This document shows, piece by piece, positions 18,223-27,163 of a stretch of 64,000 bases of DNA. Numbering within the stretch: the stretch's first letter is position 1; the number at the start of each line of letters is the position of its first letter. Under the pieces are notes generated by a model that worked only from the letters and a program-made list of their open reading frames with translations, made no database searches and was not told the DNA's origin. The DNA comes from Peptoanaerobacter stomatis (lineage in GTDB: Bacteria; Bacillota; Clostridia; Peptostreptococcales; Filifactoraceae): the NCBI RefSeq assembly GCF_000238095.2, contig NZ_JH815225.1, positions 130,981 through 194,980 of the forward strand, written 5' to 3'. Both the position numbers and the translations under genes were made by a program.

Positions 18223-18266
18223 TTTTTAACAATATATGGGGTTACCCGCATATATTGTTAAAAAAA
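18223..18266 (+). terminator. hairpin terminator of the transposase gene
   Basis: TTAACAATATATG (18226-18238) pairs perfectly with CATATATTGTTAA (18249-18261), extended by flanking T and A runs. Confidence 0.75.
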
Positions 18267-18329
18267 TATGATATACAATAATCAAAATTATATTATAGGC
18301 TTTGTGTCAAAAATGTTTGACTTTTTTAC

Positions 18330-18355
18330 AAAAATAATTTAATTTATTTGTGCTA
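18330..18355 (+). repeat. 26-bp direct repeat, right copy
   Basis: Identical to 17142-17167; directly adjoins the right end of the insertion. The remaining bases up to the next gene (18356-18543) are AT-rich with no other feature that I recognise. Confidence 0.85.
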
Positions 18356-18543
18356 AATATTGACAAAATAAGTGATTAACGGCTATAATATTGTAGATAT
18401 AATTATGCAAACTTATATTGATGTTGTTTGATTATATTAATTAAACATTTTTATTAAATATTTTACTGGTTGTTGAAAATAATCAATAAGTATTAAGTTT
18501 TGAATTTGTATAATATAAGTTTAAATAGAGTGAGGGATAACAA

Positions 18544-19263
18544 GTGGATATAAAAATAAGTTCATATATTCAACATTATGTAGGGCCGTCACAATCATAT
18601 TATAATGCTCAAAATAGATTTGATTCCATATTGAAATATAAGCTTGGGATTTTTAAAGAAGATAAAAATTTAACTGATGAAAATATAATTTTTGATTATG
18701 GTGATACAAAAACAGAAAATACTGAAGATAGTGCAGTGTTTTCTGATAATTCTAAGATTTCAAAAGACAGCTTTTCTTCTGTGAAACCACTTGCAAAAAC
18801 AGTTGGGTCTATACTCATAAATGGAATTTTGGATACAACGGATGTTAGAAAAAAATCTAATTATTCTGCTGAATATCTCAATTCAAAACTTTCAGGAACG
18901 CCGTTAGAAGGACTTGGCGAAGATTTTAAACGTGCAGAGGATTTGTATGGCATAAATTCAATAGTGCTTATGTCTATGGCAAAATTGGAATCTAATTTTG
19001 GAAGAAGTAAAATAGCTTTGGATAAAAATAATTTGTTCGGTTATCAAGCATATGATTCAAGCCCATATACATCTGCGAAATCATATAACACTAAAAAAGA
19101 CAGTATATATGATGTAGCAAAACATCTCTCTAATAATTATTTGAGTCCGAATGGAGATTATTTTAATGGATATTCTGTGGATGCTATAGGCTTAAAATAT
19201 TCTACTGACAGTAGTTGGGCATCTAAAGTTAAAAAGATAGCATCAGAGCTTATAAAAGCATAA
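18544..19263 (+). CDS. glucosaminidase-domain protein (peptidoglycan hydrolase)
   Basis: A 239-residue protein. The C-terminal half (residues 118-239) is an endo-beta-N-acetylglucosaminidase domain: DLYGINSIVLMSMAKLESNFGRSKIALDKNNLFGYQAYD, with Glu149 as the expected catalytic acid, then YDVAKHLSNNYL. The first ~100 residues are a polar, low-complexity linker. There is no signal peptide, which is notable for a wall hydrolase; export through the flagellar apparatus (as with FlgJ, which carries the same kind of domain) is conceivable because flagellar rod genes lie downstream. The start is GTG at 18544 with GTGAGG 9 nt upstream. Confidence 0.85.
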   Translation: MDIKISSYIQHYVGPSQSYYNAQNRFDSILKYKLGIFKEDKNLTDENIIFDYGDTKTENTEDSAVFSDNSKISKDSFSSVKPLAKTVGSILINGILDTTDVRKKSNYSAEYLNSKLSGTPLEGLGEDFKRAEDLYGINSIVLMSMAKLESNFGRSKIALDKNNLFGYQAYDSSPYTSAKSYNTKKDSIYDVAKHLSNNYLSPNGDYFNGYSVDAIGLKYSTDSSWASKVKKIASELIKA

Positions 19264-19296
19264 CTATATTGTTTTTTGCATTAAGGGGATATGCTT

Positions 19297-19935
19297 ATGA
19301 GAGGCAAGAGACGCTCACAAAGAATAAGAGACTATAGAAAAGCACGTTTTGAGCGTGCTATAAGTGTTATTGAAGGAAAAAATTTTCATAGAAGTAAAAT
19401 GTCAAGGGGTAATAAAATTGTGTTATTCGTCATATTGGCTATTTTACTGGGAATGAATTTTTTTTCTATGAGATATAGAGCAAAGACTTTTGATTTTTCA
19501 AAAGATGATTTTGCCTCAAAATATGAACAATTTATAGTTAAAAATAAAGATAAATTCGATTATGACAAATCAATAAAAGATATAATAGAAAATAACGGAG
19601 AATACTCTTTTTTGCAGGAAAGTTCTTCGGCTACAAACAGTTTAATAGCTGTTTATCAATATTCAGACAAAGTAAAAAAAATTGGTGTTATAGGCATACC
19701 AAGAGAAGACGCTGATTTTGAAAAGGCATATATTGAGAATGTGTCGGTTATAATTTCTTTAATAGTCGGCAAAAACTATAATGATTGTAAGGAATACCTT
19801 AGAGATATAAATATTTTAGATAAAAATTATAATATAAGAAAAGAAAAAGAGTTACCGAGAGTGAAGATAAATAGTAACATAATAAATTTTTCTTACAAAG
19901 AAAGCAGCTTGATATTCAGTATAGAAGCTGAATAA
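19297..19935 (+). CDS. single-pass membrane protein of unknown function
   Basis: The 212-residue protein (from ATG 19297, 8 nt after AAGGGG; ATG 19291 is too close to that site) has a strongly basic N-terminus of about 40 residues (RGKRRSQRIRDYRKARFER), one membrane segment (IVLFVILAILLGMNFF) and an outside domain of about 150 residues without a motif known to me. It lies between the glucosaminidase gene and murA, where Bacillus carries ywmB, but I see no sequence likeness I could defend. The topology (basic inside, domain outside) suggests a wall-associated role. Confidence 0.6.
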   Translation: MRGKRRSQRIRDYRKARFERAISVIEGKNFHRSKMSRGNKIVLFVILAILLGMNFFSMRYRAKTFDFSKDDFASKYEQFIVKNKDKFDYDKSIKDIIENNGEYSFLQESSSATNSLIAVYQYSDKVKKIGVIGIPREDADFEKAYIENVSVIISLIVGKNYNDCKEYLRDINILDKNYNIRKEKELPRVKINSNIINFSYKESSLIFSIEAE

Positions 19936-19957
19936 AATATGAAAGGATTTGTTAATA

Positions 19958-21211
19958 TTGGCATATTTATTAGTGAGCCAAAGCGATAGTTTAAGAGGAG
20001 AAGTTGAGATAAGCGGGGCAAAAAATGCTGTGCTTCCTATAATAGCTGCTACTCTTTTGGTGGATGGCCAAAGTGTAATAAAGGGTGTTCCTAATTTAAG
20101 CGATGTTAAAGTTATATGTGATTTGCTAAGTTATTTAGGGGCAGATGTAAAATTTGAAGGGGATACATTAATTGTAAATGCTAAAAATATAAGAACAAAT
20201 GAAGCTCCTTATGACCTTGTGAGCAAGATGAGAGCATCGTTTTTGGTGATGGGACCTTTATTGGCAAGATTTAAAAGAGCAACTGTATCTATGCCCGGAG
20301 GTTGTCCGATAGGTTCAAGACCTATAGATTTGCATTTAAAAGGATTTAAAGCGCTTGGAACTAAAATAGATGTTGAGCATGGTTGCATAGATGCTTATAC
20401 TACTAAATTAATTGGAAACCAGATTTACTTGGATTTTCCGTCAGTGGGTGCTACTGAAAATATAATGATGGCGGCTGCACTTGCAGATGGTGTTACAGTA
20501 ATTGAAAATGCGGCAGAAGAGCCGGAAATAGTAGATTTGGCAAATTTTATAAATGCAATCGGTGCAAAAGTAAGAGGGGCAGGAACAAATACAATCAGAA
20601 TAACTGGCGCCTCAAAATTGAATGAAGTGGAATATACAGTAATACCGGATAGGATAGAGGCAGGAACATATATGGTTGCATCAGCTATTACAAGAGGAGA
20701 TATTACTATAAAAAATGTGATAAGCGACCATTTAAGACCTGTAATTGCAAAATTGCTTGAAGTAGGATGTATTGTTGAAGAAGGTGGAAATTTTATCAGA
20801 GTTAAAGGCCCTGATATAATAAAGTCCACAGATATAAAAACTATGCCACATCCCGGTTTCCCTACAGATATGCAGTCATTATTTATGACATTGTTATCAG
20901 TGTCTCAAGGTAGCTCTATAGTAACTGAGACAGTATTTGAAAATAGATTTATGAATGTGGCTGAGTTGAAAAGAATGGGAGCGGATATAAAAATAGAAGG
21001 TAAATCCGCAATGATAAACGGTATAGAACAGTTGCAAGGTGCAAAAGTAAAGGCTACCGATTTAAGAGCGGGAGCGTCTTTGATACTTGCAGGATTGATA
21101 GCCAAAGGAGATACTAAAATATCTGATATATATCATATTGAAAGAGGATATGTAGATATAATAAATAAAGTAAGTGCTTTGGGCGGAACTATAAAGAGAA
21201 TTGAAGATTAG
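19958..21211 (+). CDS. murA: UDP-N-acetylglucosamine 1-carboxyvinyltransferase (MurA)
   Basis: A 417-residue EPSP-synthase-fold enzyme that transfers enolpyruvate to UDP-GlcNAc, the first committed step of peptidoglycan synthesis. It has [15 protein letters not shown] near the start, [17 protein letters not shown] with the catalytic cysteine (the fosfomycin target), [17 protein letters not shown], and [12 protein letters not shown] choose TTG at 19958, which is 10 nt after GAAAGGA; TTG 19949 is too near. The gene follows the membrane protein by 22 nt. Full length and intact. Confidence 0.96.
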   Translation: MAYLLVSQSDSLRGEVEISGAKNAVLPIIAATLLVDGQSVIKGVPNLSDVKVICDLLSYLGADVKFEGDTLIVNAKNIRTNEAPYDLVSKMRASFLVMGPLLARFKRATVSMPGGCPIGSRPIDLHLKGFKALGTKIDVEHGCIDAYTTKLIGNQIYLDFPSVGATENIMMAAALADGVTVIENAAEEPEIVDLANFINAIGAKVRGAGTNTIRITGASKLNEVEYTVIPDRIEAGTYMVASAITRGDITIKNVISDHLRPVIAKLLEVGCIVEEGGNFIRVKGPDIIKSTDIKTMPHPGFPTDMQSLFMTLLSVSQGSSIVTETVFENRFMNVAELKRMGADIKIEGKSAMINGIEQLQGAKVKATDLRAGASLILAGLIAKGDTKISDIYHIERGYVDIINKVSALGGTIKRIED

Positions 21212-21328
21212 AATTAAGGTAAATTTAAGACGGTAATATTATATTTAAACAGTCTTAAAAAACATTTGAAATATATAATAAATAATGATTTAATTTATAA
21301 TTTTATAATTAAGGAGATAATTATCGTG

Positions 21329-22351
21329 ATGAGTTTTTCACCGGATATAGGAATAGATTTAGGTACTGCATCTGTGCTTGTGTATGTAAAAGGAAAAGGA
21401 ATAGTTTTGCAGGAACCATCAGTTGTTGCAATGGATACTTCTACAGGGAAATTGCTTGAAGTAGGAGAGCAGGCTCAAAGAATGCTTGGTAGAACTCCAG
21501 GACATATAGTGGCTGTTAGACCTCTTAAAGATGGAGTTATATCAGATTATGATATGACTGAAAAGATGCTCAAAAATTTTATACAAAGAGTTACAGGTGG
21601 AGTAGGTCTTTTTAGATTTTTTAAACCTCAAATAATAGTATGTGTGCCTTCCGGAGTTACAGAAGTTGAAAAAAGAGCAGTTATAGATGCTACTATGGAG
21701 GCGGGAGCAAGAGACGTATTTTTGATAGAAGAACCGATTGCGGCTGCGATTGGAGCAGGAATAGATATTGCACAACCGAGCGGATCTATGATAGTAGATA
21801 TAGGTGGGGGTACAACGGATGTAGCTGTAATATCATTAGGTGGTATAGTTGAAAGTACGTCAATAAAGATGGCCGGAGATAAATTCGATGAAGCTATCAT
21901 GAAATATATGAAGAAAAAACATAACCTGCTTATAGGAGAAAGAACGGCTGAAGAAATAAAGATGAACATAGGTTCTGCTTACCATAGAGATAAAGATATA
22001 TATATGGAAGTTAGAGGAAGAAATCAGTTATCAGGACTTCCTGAAATTGTAAAAGTTTCATCAAAAGAATCTTTAGAGGCTCTTGAAGACAGTGTAGTTC
22101 AAATTGCAGATGCAGTTCATTCAGTGCTTGAAAGAACACCGCCTGAATTATCTGCCGACATATCTGATAAAGGTATACTTATGACCGGAGGAGGCTCACT
22201 TCTTTGGGGATTGGATAAACTTATTGAAGCGAGAACAGGAATAAAAGTTTATATAGCGGAAGAAGCGATATCTTGTGTTGTAAAAGGTACCGGAGAATCA
22301 TTAAAATCTTTAAAACATCTGGGAAGATCTACAAATTCAAGAAGAAGATAA
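21329..22351 (+). CDS. mbl: rod-shape-determining actin-like protein (MreB/Mbl type)
   Basis: A 340-residue MreB-family protein: IGIDLGTASVLVYVKGKGIVLQEPSVVA (phosphate 1), VCVPSGVTEVEKRAV, EEPIAAAIGAGID, IVDIGGGTTDVAVIS (phosphate 2) and ILMTGGGSLLWGLDKLI (adenosine). It forms filaments that guide lateral wall synthesis. The chosen ATG 21329 follows AAGGAG (21311-21316); GTG 21326 is equally possible. Its position after murA and directly before flhO-flhP is the order of Bacillus mbl, so I use that symbol; an mreB function cannot be excluded. The spoIIID gene that normally precedes mbl in spore-formers is missing. Confidence 0.9.
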   Translation: MSFSPDIGIDLGTASVLVYVKGKGIVLQEPSVVAMDTSTGKLLEVGEQAQRMLGRTPGHIVAVRPLKDGVISDYDMTEKMLKNFIQRVTGGVGLFRFFKPQIIVCVPSGVTEVEKRAVIDATMEAGARDVFLIEEPIAAAIGAGIDIAQPSGSMIVDIGGGTTDVAVISLGGIVESTSIKMAGDKFDEAIMKYMKKKHNLLIGERTAEEIKMNIGSAYHRDKDIYMEVRGRNQLSGLPEIVKVSSKESLEALEDSVVQIADAVHSVLERTPPELSADISDKGILMTGGGSLLWGLDKLIEARTGIKVYIAEEAISCVVKGTGESLKSLKHLGRSTNSRRR

Positions 22352-22469
22352 TACAATAACAATATAGTTTTTTTAATAATTTGTTCTGTATCTATATTAT
22401 TTTGTAATAATCTAAACTTTTTGTGTTAACATACCGATAATATATTAAAATTGTATTTTAGGAGATATT

Positions 22470-23588
22470 ATGTTTAGAGGAATATATACAGCGGCAAATG
22501 CTATGCTGACTAAGCAAAATAGAATAGAAACCATATCCAATAATATAGCAAATGTTGATACAACCGGATTTAAAAAAGATGTAGACGTTATAGAAGCATT
22601 TTCAGAGAAACTTTTGTATAAGAGAGAAAATAACGAAGGATATCTTCGTGCTTTTCCAAACAGAGCAAAAGTAAGCAATAAACAACTTAGAGATGGCAAT
22701 ACAAGAATAGATATAGATATAACGAGAGGTTATCTTCAGCTTGAGGATAAAAACGGCAACAGCTATCATAAATCAGCAAGTTTAGTAAGAGATGAAGAAG
22801 GTTATTTAAGGACTGTATACAGAGAGTATAACTCCGATGTTATAACTAAGTTCGGAGCATATTTGTTAGATGTAGACGGTAATAAGATAAATGTGCCACA
22901 AGGTGAAATTGCAATAGATTCATTAGGCAATTTGACAGCCGGAGGAACAGCTGTTGCAAAAGTTATAATACCTGAGGCGAGAAAATCAATAGGTACAATA
23001 AATTCTGGTGCTTTGAGAGATAGAGTTATGATTAATTTCAATCAAGGCAGTCAAGAAAGAACAGAAAACCCTATGCATATAAGTCTTGAAGGTGAAGGAT
23101 TTTTTAAGATAAGAATAAATGGTACAGACAGCATAAAATATTCCAGAAGTGGAGCTTTTACCATGGATGAAAATAGGGTGATTAAAGACTATCTCAATAA
23201 TACGGTACTTTCAGAAGATAACAATCAAATAACAGTACCTGAAAACTCCAAATTAGTTGAATTTAAAAGAGATGGTAGCGTATATTCATTGAACAATGAT
23301 GGTCAAAGAGAACAGATAGGTAAACTTGCCCTTGTTGATATAACCAATAAAGAAGATATGCAAAAATATGGGCATAGTTATATGCAGATGATTGGGAATA
23401 CACAGCCTCAAGAAAAGGCATTTGAAGGTAAAGTGCTTCAAGGTTACCTTGAACGTTCAAACGTAAATACTATTGATGAAATGGTAGATATGATTGAAAT
23501 GTTCAGAGGGTTTGAATCCGACCAAAAGGTTATAAATTCTTACGACCAAATTATGCAAAAGGCTGCTAATGAAATAGGTAAGATTTAG
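22470..23588 (+). CDS. flhO: flagellar hook-basal body protein, FlhO/FlgF-like distal rod protein
   Basis: The 372-residue protein has the rod/hook N-terminal motif FRGIYTAANAMLTKQNRIETISNNIANVDTTGFKKD and the C-terminal motif GYLERSNVNTIDEMVDMIEMFRGFESDQKVINSYDQIMQKAANEIG. Between them, GSQERTENPMHISLEGEGFFKIR is the D1 region. These ends form coiled-coils in the distal rod. It is longer than FlgG (270 residues) because of an extended middle part. TTAGGAGA lies upstream. It is followed 56 nt later by flgG, as in Bacillus flhO-flhP. Confidence 0.92.
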   Translation: MFRGIYTAANAMLTKQNRIETISNNIANVDTTGFKKDVDVIEAFSEKLLYKRENNEGYLRAFPNRAKVSNKQLRDGNTRIDIDITRGYLQLEDKNGNSYHKSASLVRDEEGYLRTVYREYNSDVITKFGAYLLDVDGNKINVPQGEIAIDSLGNLTAGGTAVAKVIIPEARKSIGTINSGALRDRVMINFNQGSQERTENPMHISLEGEGFFKIRINGTDSIKYSRSGAFTMDENRVIKDYLNNTVLSEDNNQITVPENSKLVEFKRDGSVYSLNNDGQREQIGKLALVDITNKEDMQKYGHSYMQMIGNTQPQEKAFEGKVLQGYLERSNVNTIDEMVDMIEMFRGFESDQKVINSYDQIMQKAANEIGKI

Positions 23589-23644
23589 AATTCATTAAAA
23601 ACTGTATGGATATATTTTTTGATATAGATTTTTGGAGGTAGTTT

Positions 23645-24457
23645 ATGAGAGCTTTGTGGACCGCTGCAAGTGGAATGAAAGCACAACAGACTAATATGGA
23701 CGTAATAGCACATAATATTTCTAACGTCAATACAACAGGTTATAAAGCACAAAAAACAGAGTTTAAAGACTTATTATATACTTATTCAAGTCCTGTAAGC
23801 AATGATGTTCAATTAGGTCAACCTGTGAATTTACAAATAGGTCACGGTGTTATGCCGGTTGCAACATCAAGAAAGTTTATTACAGGAAGTGCAGAAAGAA
23901 CAGAAAATCCTACTGATTTGGCAATAGTTCAAGGAACAGGATTTTTTGTAGTGGAAAATCCGAATGATGCCGGAAATGAAAACAACAGATATTATACAAG
24001 AGACGGTAATTTTAAATTTTCAGTTGAAGACGGTCAGTTGACACTTGTAACTTCACAAGGGGAAAAAGTACTCACGACAGATGACGGATATATACAATTG
24101 CCTGAAAACAGCAAAGAATTTTCCGTAAGTCAAAATGGAACTGTTACTGCTAAAAGCCTTGAAGGAGAAACTTTATCATTAGGACAGATAAAAATAGTTA
24201 CTTTTGTAAATCCTGAAGGATTAAAAGCAGTAGGAGATAACTTTTTTGTTCCGACAGATAACTCAGGACAGCCTGTACAAGAAGAAGACGAAACAAGAGA
24301 AACTAAAATATATCAAGGATATTTAGAAATGTCGAATGTACAGCTTGTGGATGAAATGGTTAGAATGATAACAGCGCAAAGAGCATATGAAATAAATTCA
24401 AAATCAGTACAAACAGCGGATGATATGCTTAATACGGTAAATCAATTAAAGAGATAA
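23645..24457 (+). CDS. flgG: flagellar distal rod protein FlgG (FlhP)
   Basis: A 270-residue protein with MRALWTAASGMKAQQTNMDVIAHNISNVNTTGYKAQKTEFKDLLY at the N-terminus, GSAERTENPTDLAIVQGTGFFVV in the middle and GYLEMSNVQLVDEMVRMITAQRAYEINSKSVQTADDMLNTVNQLKR at the C-terminus, all diagnostic for FlgG. It forms the drive shaft through the envelope and is exported by the flagellar type III system. TTTGGAGG precedes the ATG. It is in the same run as flhO and the rod-binding protein. Confidence 0.97.
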   Translation: MRALWTAASGMKAQQTNMDVIAHNISNVNTTGYKAQKTEFKDLLYTYSSPVSNDVQLGQPVNLQIGHGVMPVATSRKFITGSAERTENPTDLAIVQGTGFFVVENPNDAGNENNRYYTRDGNFKFSVEDGQLTLVTSQGEKVLTTDDGYIQLPENSKEFSVSQNGTVTAKSLEGETLSLGQIKIVTFVNPEGLKAVGDNFFVPTDNSGQPVQEEDETRETKIYQGYLEMSNVQLVDEMVRMITAQRAYEINSKSVQTADDMLNTVNQLKR

Positions 24458-24485
24458 TTAAACTTATAGTATAAAGAGGTTTATT

Positions 24486-24848
24486 ATGAATATAGATACG
24501 TCATATCAACCATATATATCAAATTCAAACTTGAATATATCTCAAGAAAAAATAAATACGCTTGATAAGAAAAAACTTAAAGAGGCTGCACAAGGTATGG
24601 AGGCAGAATTTTTAAAAGTATTTTTAAAACAGAGCAAAAAACTTATGTTCAAGGAAGATGACGAAAAAAATAAAGCTCCCGGAAAGGACATAATGACAGA
24701 TTTTATGTTTGAAAGATTAGCTGAGCAAATGTCAAAGACATCACCGCTTGGTATATCTGAAATGATAATAAGAGACGTCGAGAACAAACAATCTGATTTG
24801 GACAAAAATTTATCCCAAGAGGATATAACAAATACAATAGAAGTGTAA
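24486..24848 (+). CDS. rod-binding protein (FlgJ N-terminal domain only)
   Basis: A 120-residue protein with LKEAAQGMEAEFLKVFLKQSKKLMF and DIMTDFMFERLAEQMSKTSPLGISEMI, the rod-binding domain of FlgJ. In proteobacterial FlgJ this domain is fused to a glucosaminidase; here it stands alone, while a separate glucosaminidase is encoded at 18544-19263 in the same gene block. It probably caps or escorts rod subunits. AAAGAGG lies ahead of the ATG, 28 nt after flgG; a terminator follows. Confidence 0.88.
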   Translation: MNIDTSYQPYISNSNLNISQEKINTLDKKKLKEAAQGMEAEFLKVFLKQSKKLMFKEDDEKNKAPGKDIMTDFMFERLAEQMSKTSPLGISEMIIRDVENKQSDLDKNLSQEDITNTIEV

Positions 24849-24856
24849 TTTATAAA

Positions 24857-24886
24857 ATATAGTCAATTTATTGGCTATATTTTTTT
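24857..24886 (+). terminator. terminator after the flagellar rod genes
   Basis: ATATAGTCAA (24857-24866) pairs with TTGGCTATAT (24871-24880, one wobble), followed by T6. Confidence 0.85.
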
Positions 24887-24928
24887 GTACTAATTTTAGT
24901 TTTTGATGTATAATATAAATTGTATTAT

Positions 24929-25047
24929 ACTAATTTCTAATAGAATAATAGATAATGTATATTAATAAATCTATAAATACGGTTGTATTTTATTAAATTT
25001 ACAAAACACTTTTTTCTATCATTTTATTGGATTTTACTATTAGTATA
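24929..25047 (+). repeat. short interspersed repeat, subtype A
   Basis: TACTAATTTCTAATAGAATAATAGATAAT at the left, TTTTATTGGATTTTACTATTAGTATA at the right. The central TAAATCTATAAATACGGTTG and TTTATTAAATTTACAAAAC match the copy at 11905. A truncated copy may follow at 25073-25150. Confidence 0.7.
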
Positions 25048-25180
25048 AGCTAAGTGTATAAAAGTTGATTAAAAGACTAATAACACAGATATTTTTATTA
25101 GCCTTATACTATGGCTGTCATATAGCATTTTAAAATGGATTTAGTATTGGATATTGTATTTGAAGATTGGAGAGTGTATT

Positions 25181-26125
25181 ATGAAAATAGTTGTTTTGGA
25201 TGCTTATTCTATAGTTTATAATGACTTGTCTTTTGATTTCTTAAAAGATTATGATGCGTCAATTTATGATTTTACATCACCTGAAGAGGTTGTAAGTAGG
25301 ATTGGAGATGCTGAAGCCGTTTTTACAAATAAGTGCGAAATAGATAAGAATGTTATAGACAGTTGTCCAAATTTAAAGTTTGTAGGAGAACTTGCAACAG
25401 GCTATAATAATATAGATGTACAATACTGTAAAGAAAAAAATATTATAGTAAGCAATATACCAAGCTATGCATCGAATAACGTATCAGAAATGGTTTTTGC
25501 ATTCTTATTGGACGTTTTTTATAATCTGCATGACTATGATGTTGCAATTAAAGAAGGTGAGTGGATAAATTCAAAGATATTCACATTTTTTAAGCATACT
25601 ACACATAATTTGGCAGAAAAAACAATAGGAATAATAGGATATGGTGACATAGCTAAAGCTGTTGAGAAAAAAGCGATAGTTTTTGATATGAATGTTCTTG
25701 TGCATAGAAGAACTCAGGATACATCGGACAAAAAATTTGTCAGTCTTGATTATTTGCTTGCAAATTCAGATATAATAACAGTACATACGCCACTAAACCA
25801 ACAGACAGCTAAGCTTATAAATGAAGAAAGCATATCAAAGATGAAAGACGGAGTAGTTTTTGTAAATACTTCAAGAGGAGGAATCGTAGATGAAAAAGCA
25901 CTTTACAATGCACTTGAAAGCGGTAAGATTTCTCATGCTTGTCTTGATGTGTTAACGAAAGAGCCTATGGAAAAAGATAATATATTGTTAAAGGCAAAAA
26001 ATATTACAATGACACCGCACATAGCTTGGGCAGCATATGAAACACGAAAAAAATTGATAGATATATTAGAAGAAAATTTGAAGGCGTATGTATCAGGCAA
26101 ACCTATAAATGTAGTGAATAAGTAA
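25181..26125 (+). CDS. D-2-hydroxyacid dehydrogenase (NAD), glycerate/lactate dehydrogenase type
   Basis: A 314-residue enzyme from ATG 25181, which follows TTGGAGAG. The NAD-binding fingerprint is GIIGYGDIAKAVEKKA. The catalytic blocks are ATGYNNID (substrate loop), VHTPLNQQTAKLIN, VNTSRGGIVDEKAL (catalytic Arg), a DVLTKEPM segment and TPHIAWAAYETR (catalytic His). It reversibly oxidises a D-2-hydroxyacid; D-glycerate/hydroxypyruvate or D-lactate/pyruvate would fit, and the sequence does not decide. It stands alone between a repeat and the parvulin gene. Confidence 0.88.
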   Translation: MKIVVLDAYSIVYNDLSFDFLKDYDASIYDFTSPEEVVSRIGDAEAVFTNKCEIDKNVIDSCPNLKFVGELATGYNNIDVQYCKEKNIIVSNIPSYASNNVSEMVFAFLLDVFYNLHDYDVAIKEGEWINSKIFTFFKHTTHNLAEKTIGIIGYGDIAKAVEKKAIVFDMNVLVHRRTQDTSDKKFVSLDYLLANSDIITVHTPLNQQTAKLINEESISKMKDGVVFVNTSRGGIVDEKALYNALESGKISHACLDVLTKEPMEKDNILLKAKNITMTPHIAWAAYETRKKLIDILEENLKAYVSGKPINVVNK

Positions 26126-26180
26126 AAAATTATATCTTGAAATTATAAAAAAATTATATTATAGTATACTTAAACTAAAA

Positions 26181-26224
26181 AAAGGAGGATAAGCAATAAC
26201 AGATTGCTTAATTGTTGTTAAATG
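26181..26224 (+). promoter_or_regulatory. strong Shine-Dalgarno separated from its start codon by a hairpin
   Basis: AAAGGAGGA (26181-26189) is 32 nt before ATG 26222, far beyond the usual 5-10 nt. Between them AAGCAAT (26191-26197) pairs with ATTGCTT (26203-26209). Folding that hairpin would bring the effective spacing to about 13 nt. No in-frame start lies nearer: a TAA directly precedes the ATG. Confidence 0.5.
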
Positions 26225-26962
26225 AATGAAAATGCAGTATTAGCAAAAATTGGAGATTTAGATATAACACAAAGAGATGTGAATTATATGAAAAAAAGTA
26301 TGGATAAAAGACTTCTTTCTCAGTTTTCAGGAGCACAGGGAGAATTTTATCTATTACAAGAGCTTGTAAATCAAAAGCTTATGGCTCTTGATGCAAAAGA
26401 TACAGGAGAAGTTGAAAAAGATGAGTTCAAATTTGAATTCGAATCTATGAAAGATAATTTCATATCACAATATATGATAAAAAAATTGCTTGAAAGTGTG
26501 GATGTTACAGATGAAGAAATCAGAGAGTTTTATGATGAAAATCAAGATTCTTTTGGAAAAATGGAAACAGTAGAGGCAAGTCATATATTGGTAGGAGATT
26601 TAGAAAAAGCTGAAGAATTATATGAAAAAATAATTAACGGAGCAGATTTTGCTGAAGTTGCAAAAGCAAACTCTACTTGCCCATCCTCAAGACAAGGTGG
26701 AGATCTTGGATTTTTCGGCAAAGGTCAAATGGTAAAAGAATTTGAAGATGCAGCTTTTTCTCTAAATATAGGAGATGTATCAAAACCTGTAAAGACACAG
26801 TTCGGATATCATATTATAAAGCTTACTGATAAAAATACAGAAGAGAAAAAAGAATTTGAAGAAGTAAAAGATGAGTTAAGACATACATTGCTTGCAAAGA
26901 AACAACAAGAAGCATATGTAAATAAAATAAATCAGTTAAGAGATAAATACGATGTAAAATAA
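26222..26962 (+). CDS. cytoplasmic parvulin-type peptidyl-prolyl isomerase
   Basis: A 246-residue protein. The N-terminal ~110 residues are a SurA/trigger-like helical chaperone part (LAKIGDLDITQRDVNYMKKSMDKRL). Residues ~117-215 form a PpiC rotamase domain: VEASHILVGDLEKAEELYEKI, GADFAEVAKANSTCPSSRQGGDLGFFGKGQMVKEFEDAAF, VKTQFGYHIIKL. There is no signal peptide or lipobox, unlike PrsA, so it acts inside the cell. The start is preceded by TAA and a far-placed ribosome site with a hairpin. Single-gene unit. Confidence 0.9.
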   Translation: MNENAVLAKIGDLDITQRDVNYMKKSMDKRLLSQFSGAQGEFYLLQELVNQKLMALDAKDTGEVEKDEFKFEFESMKDNFISQYMIKKLLESVDVTDEEIREFYDENQDSFGKMETVEASHILVGDLEKAEELYEKIINGADFAEVAKANSTCPSSRQGGDLGFFGKGQMVKEFEDAAFSLNIGDVSKPVKTQFGYHIIKLTDKNTEEKKEFEEVKDELRHTLLAKKQQEAYVNKINQLRDKYDVK

Positions 26963-27067
26963 ATGTTTTATAATAATGTTTATCATTAAAATAAAATGTG
27001 TATAAATATTGTGTACAATAGATTTTTAAATTTAATTGAATATTGTAAAATACGAGGAGATATTTTA

Positions 27068-27103
27068 ATGAATTTGTTGAATTTTAATTCACTTTATTTA
27101 TAG
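27068..27103 (+). CDS. possible 11-residue leader peptide
   Basis: ATG 27068 follows GAGGAGA by 7 nt and the frame MNLLNFNSLYL ends with TAG at 27101-27103, 60 nt before the HesB-like gene. The quality of the ribosome site is the only evidence; it could be a leader peptide, a relic, or chance. Confidence 0.25.
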   Translation: MNLLNFNSLYL

Positions 27104-27163
27104 TTTACCTGTTCTTGTATTTTATGTATTCTAAATAAAAATATATGTTTTTGGGAGGATAAT

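Larger units (their letters stand above)
17187..18330 (+). mobile_element. IS481-like insertion sequence, about 1.14 kb
   Basis: The left end TGTGACAAAAAAGT...GAAAGCC (17187-17216) and the inverted right end (minus strand from 18330: TGTAAAAAAGTCAAAC...CAAAGCC) agree in the first and last blocks with gaps, i.e. imperfect terminal inverted repeats of about 30 bp starting with TGT. The element encodes one transposase with its own ribosome site, followed by a hairpin terminator at 18223-18266. End positions are my best reading; a 26-bp direct repeat flanks the element asymmetrically. Confidence 0.65.
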
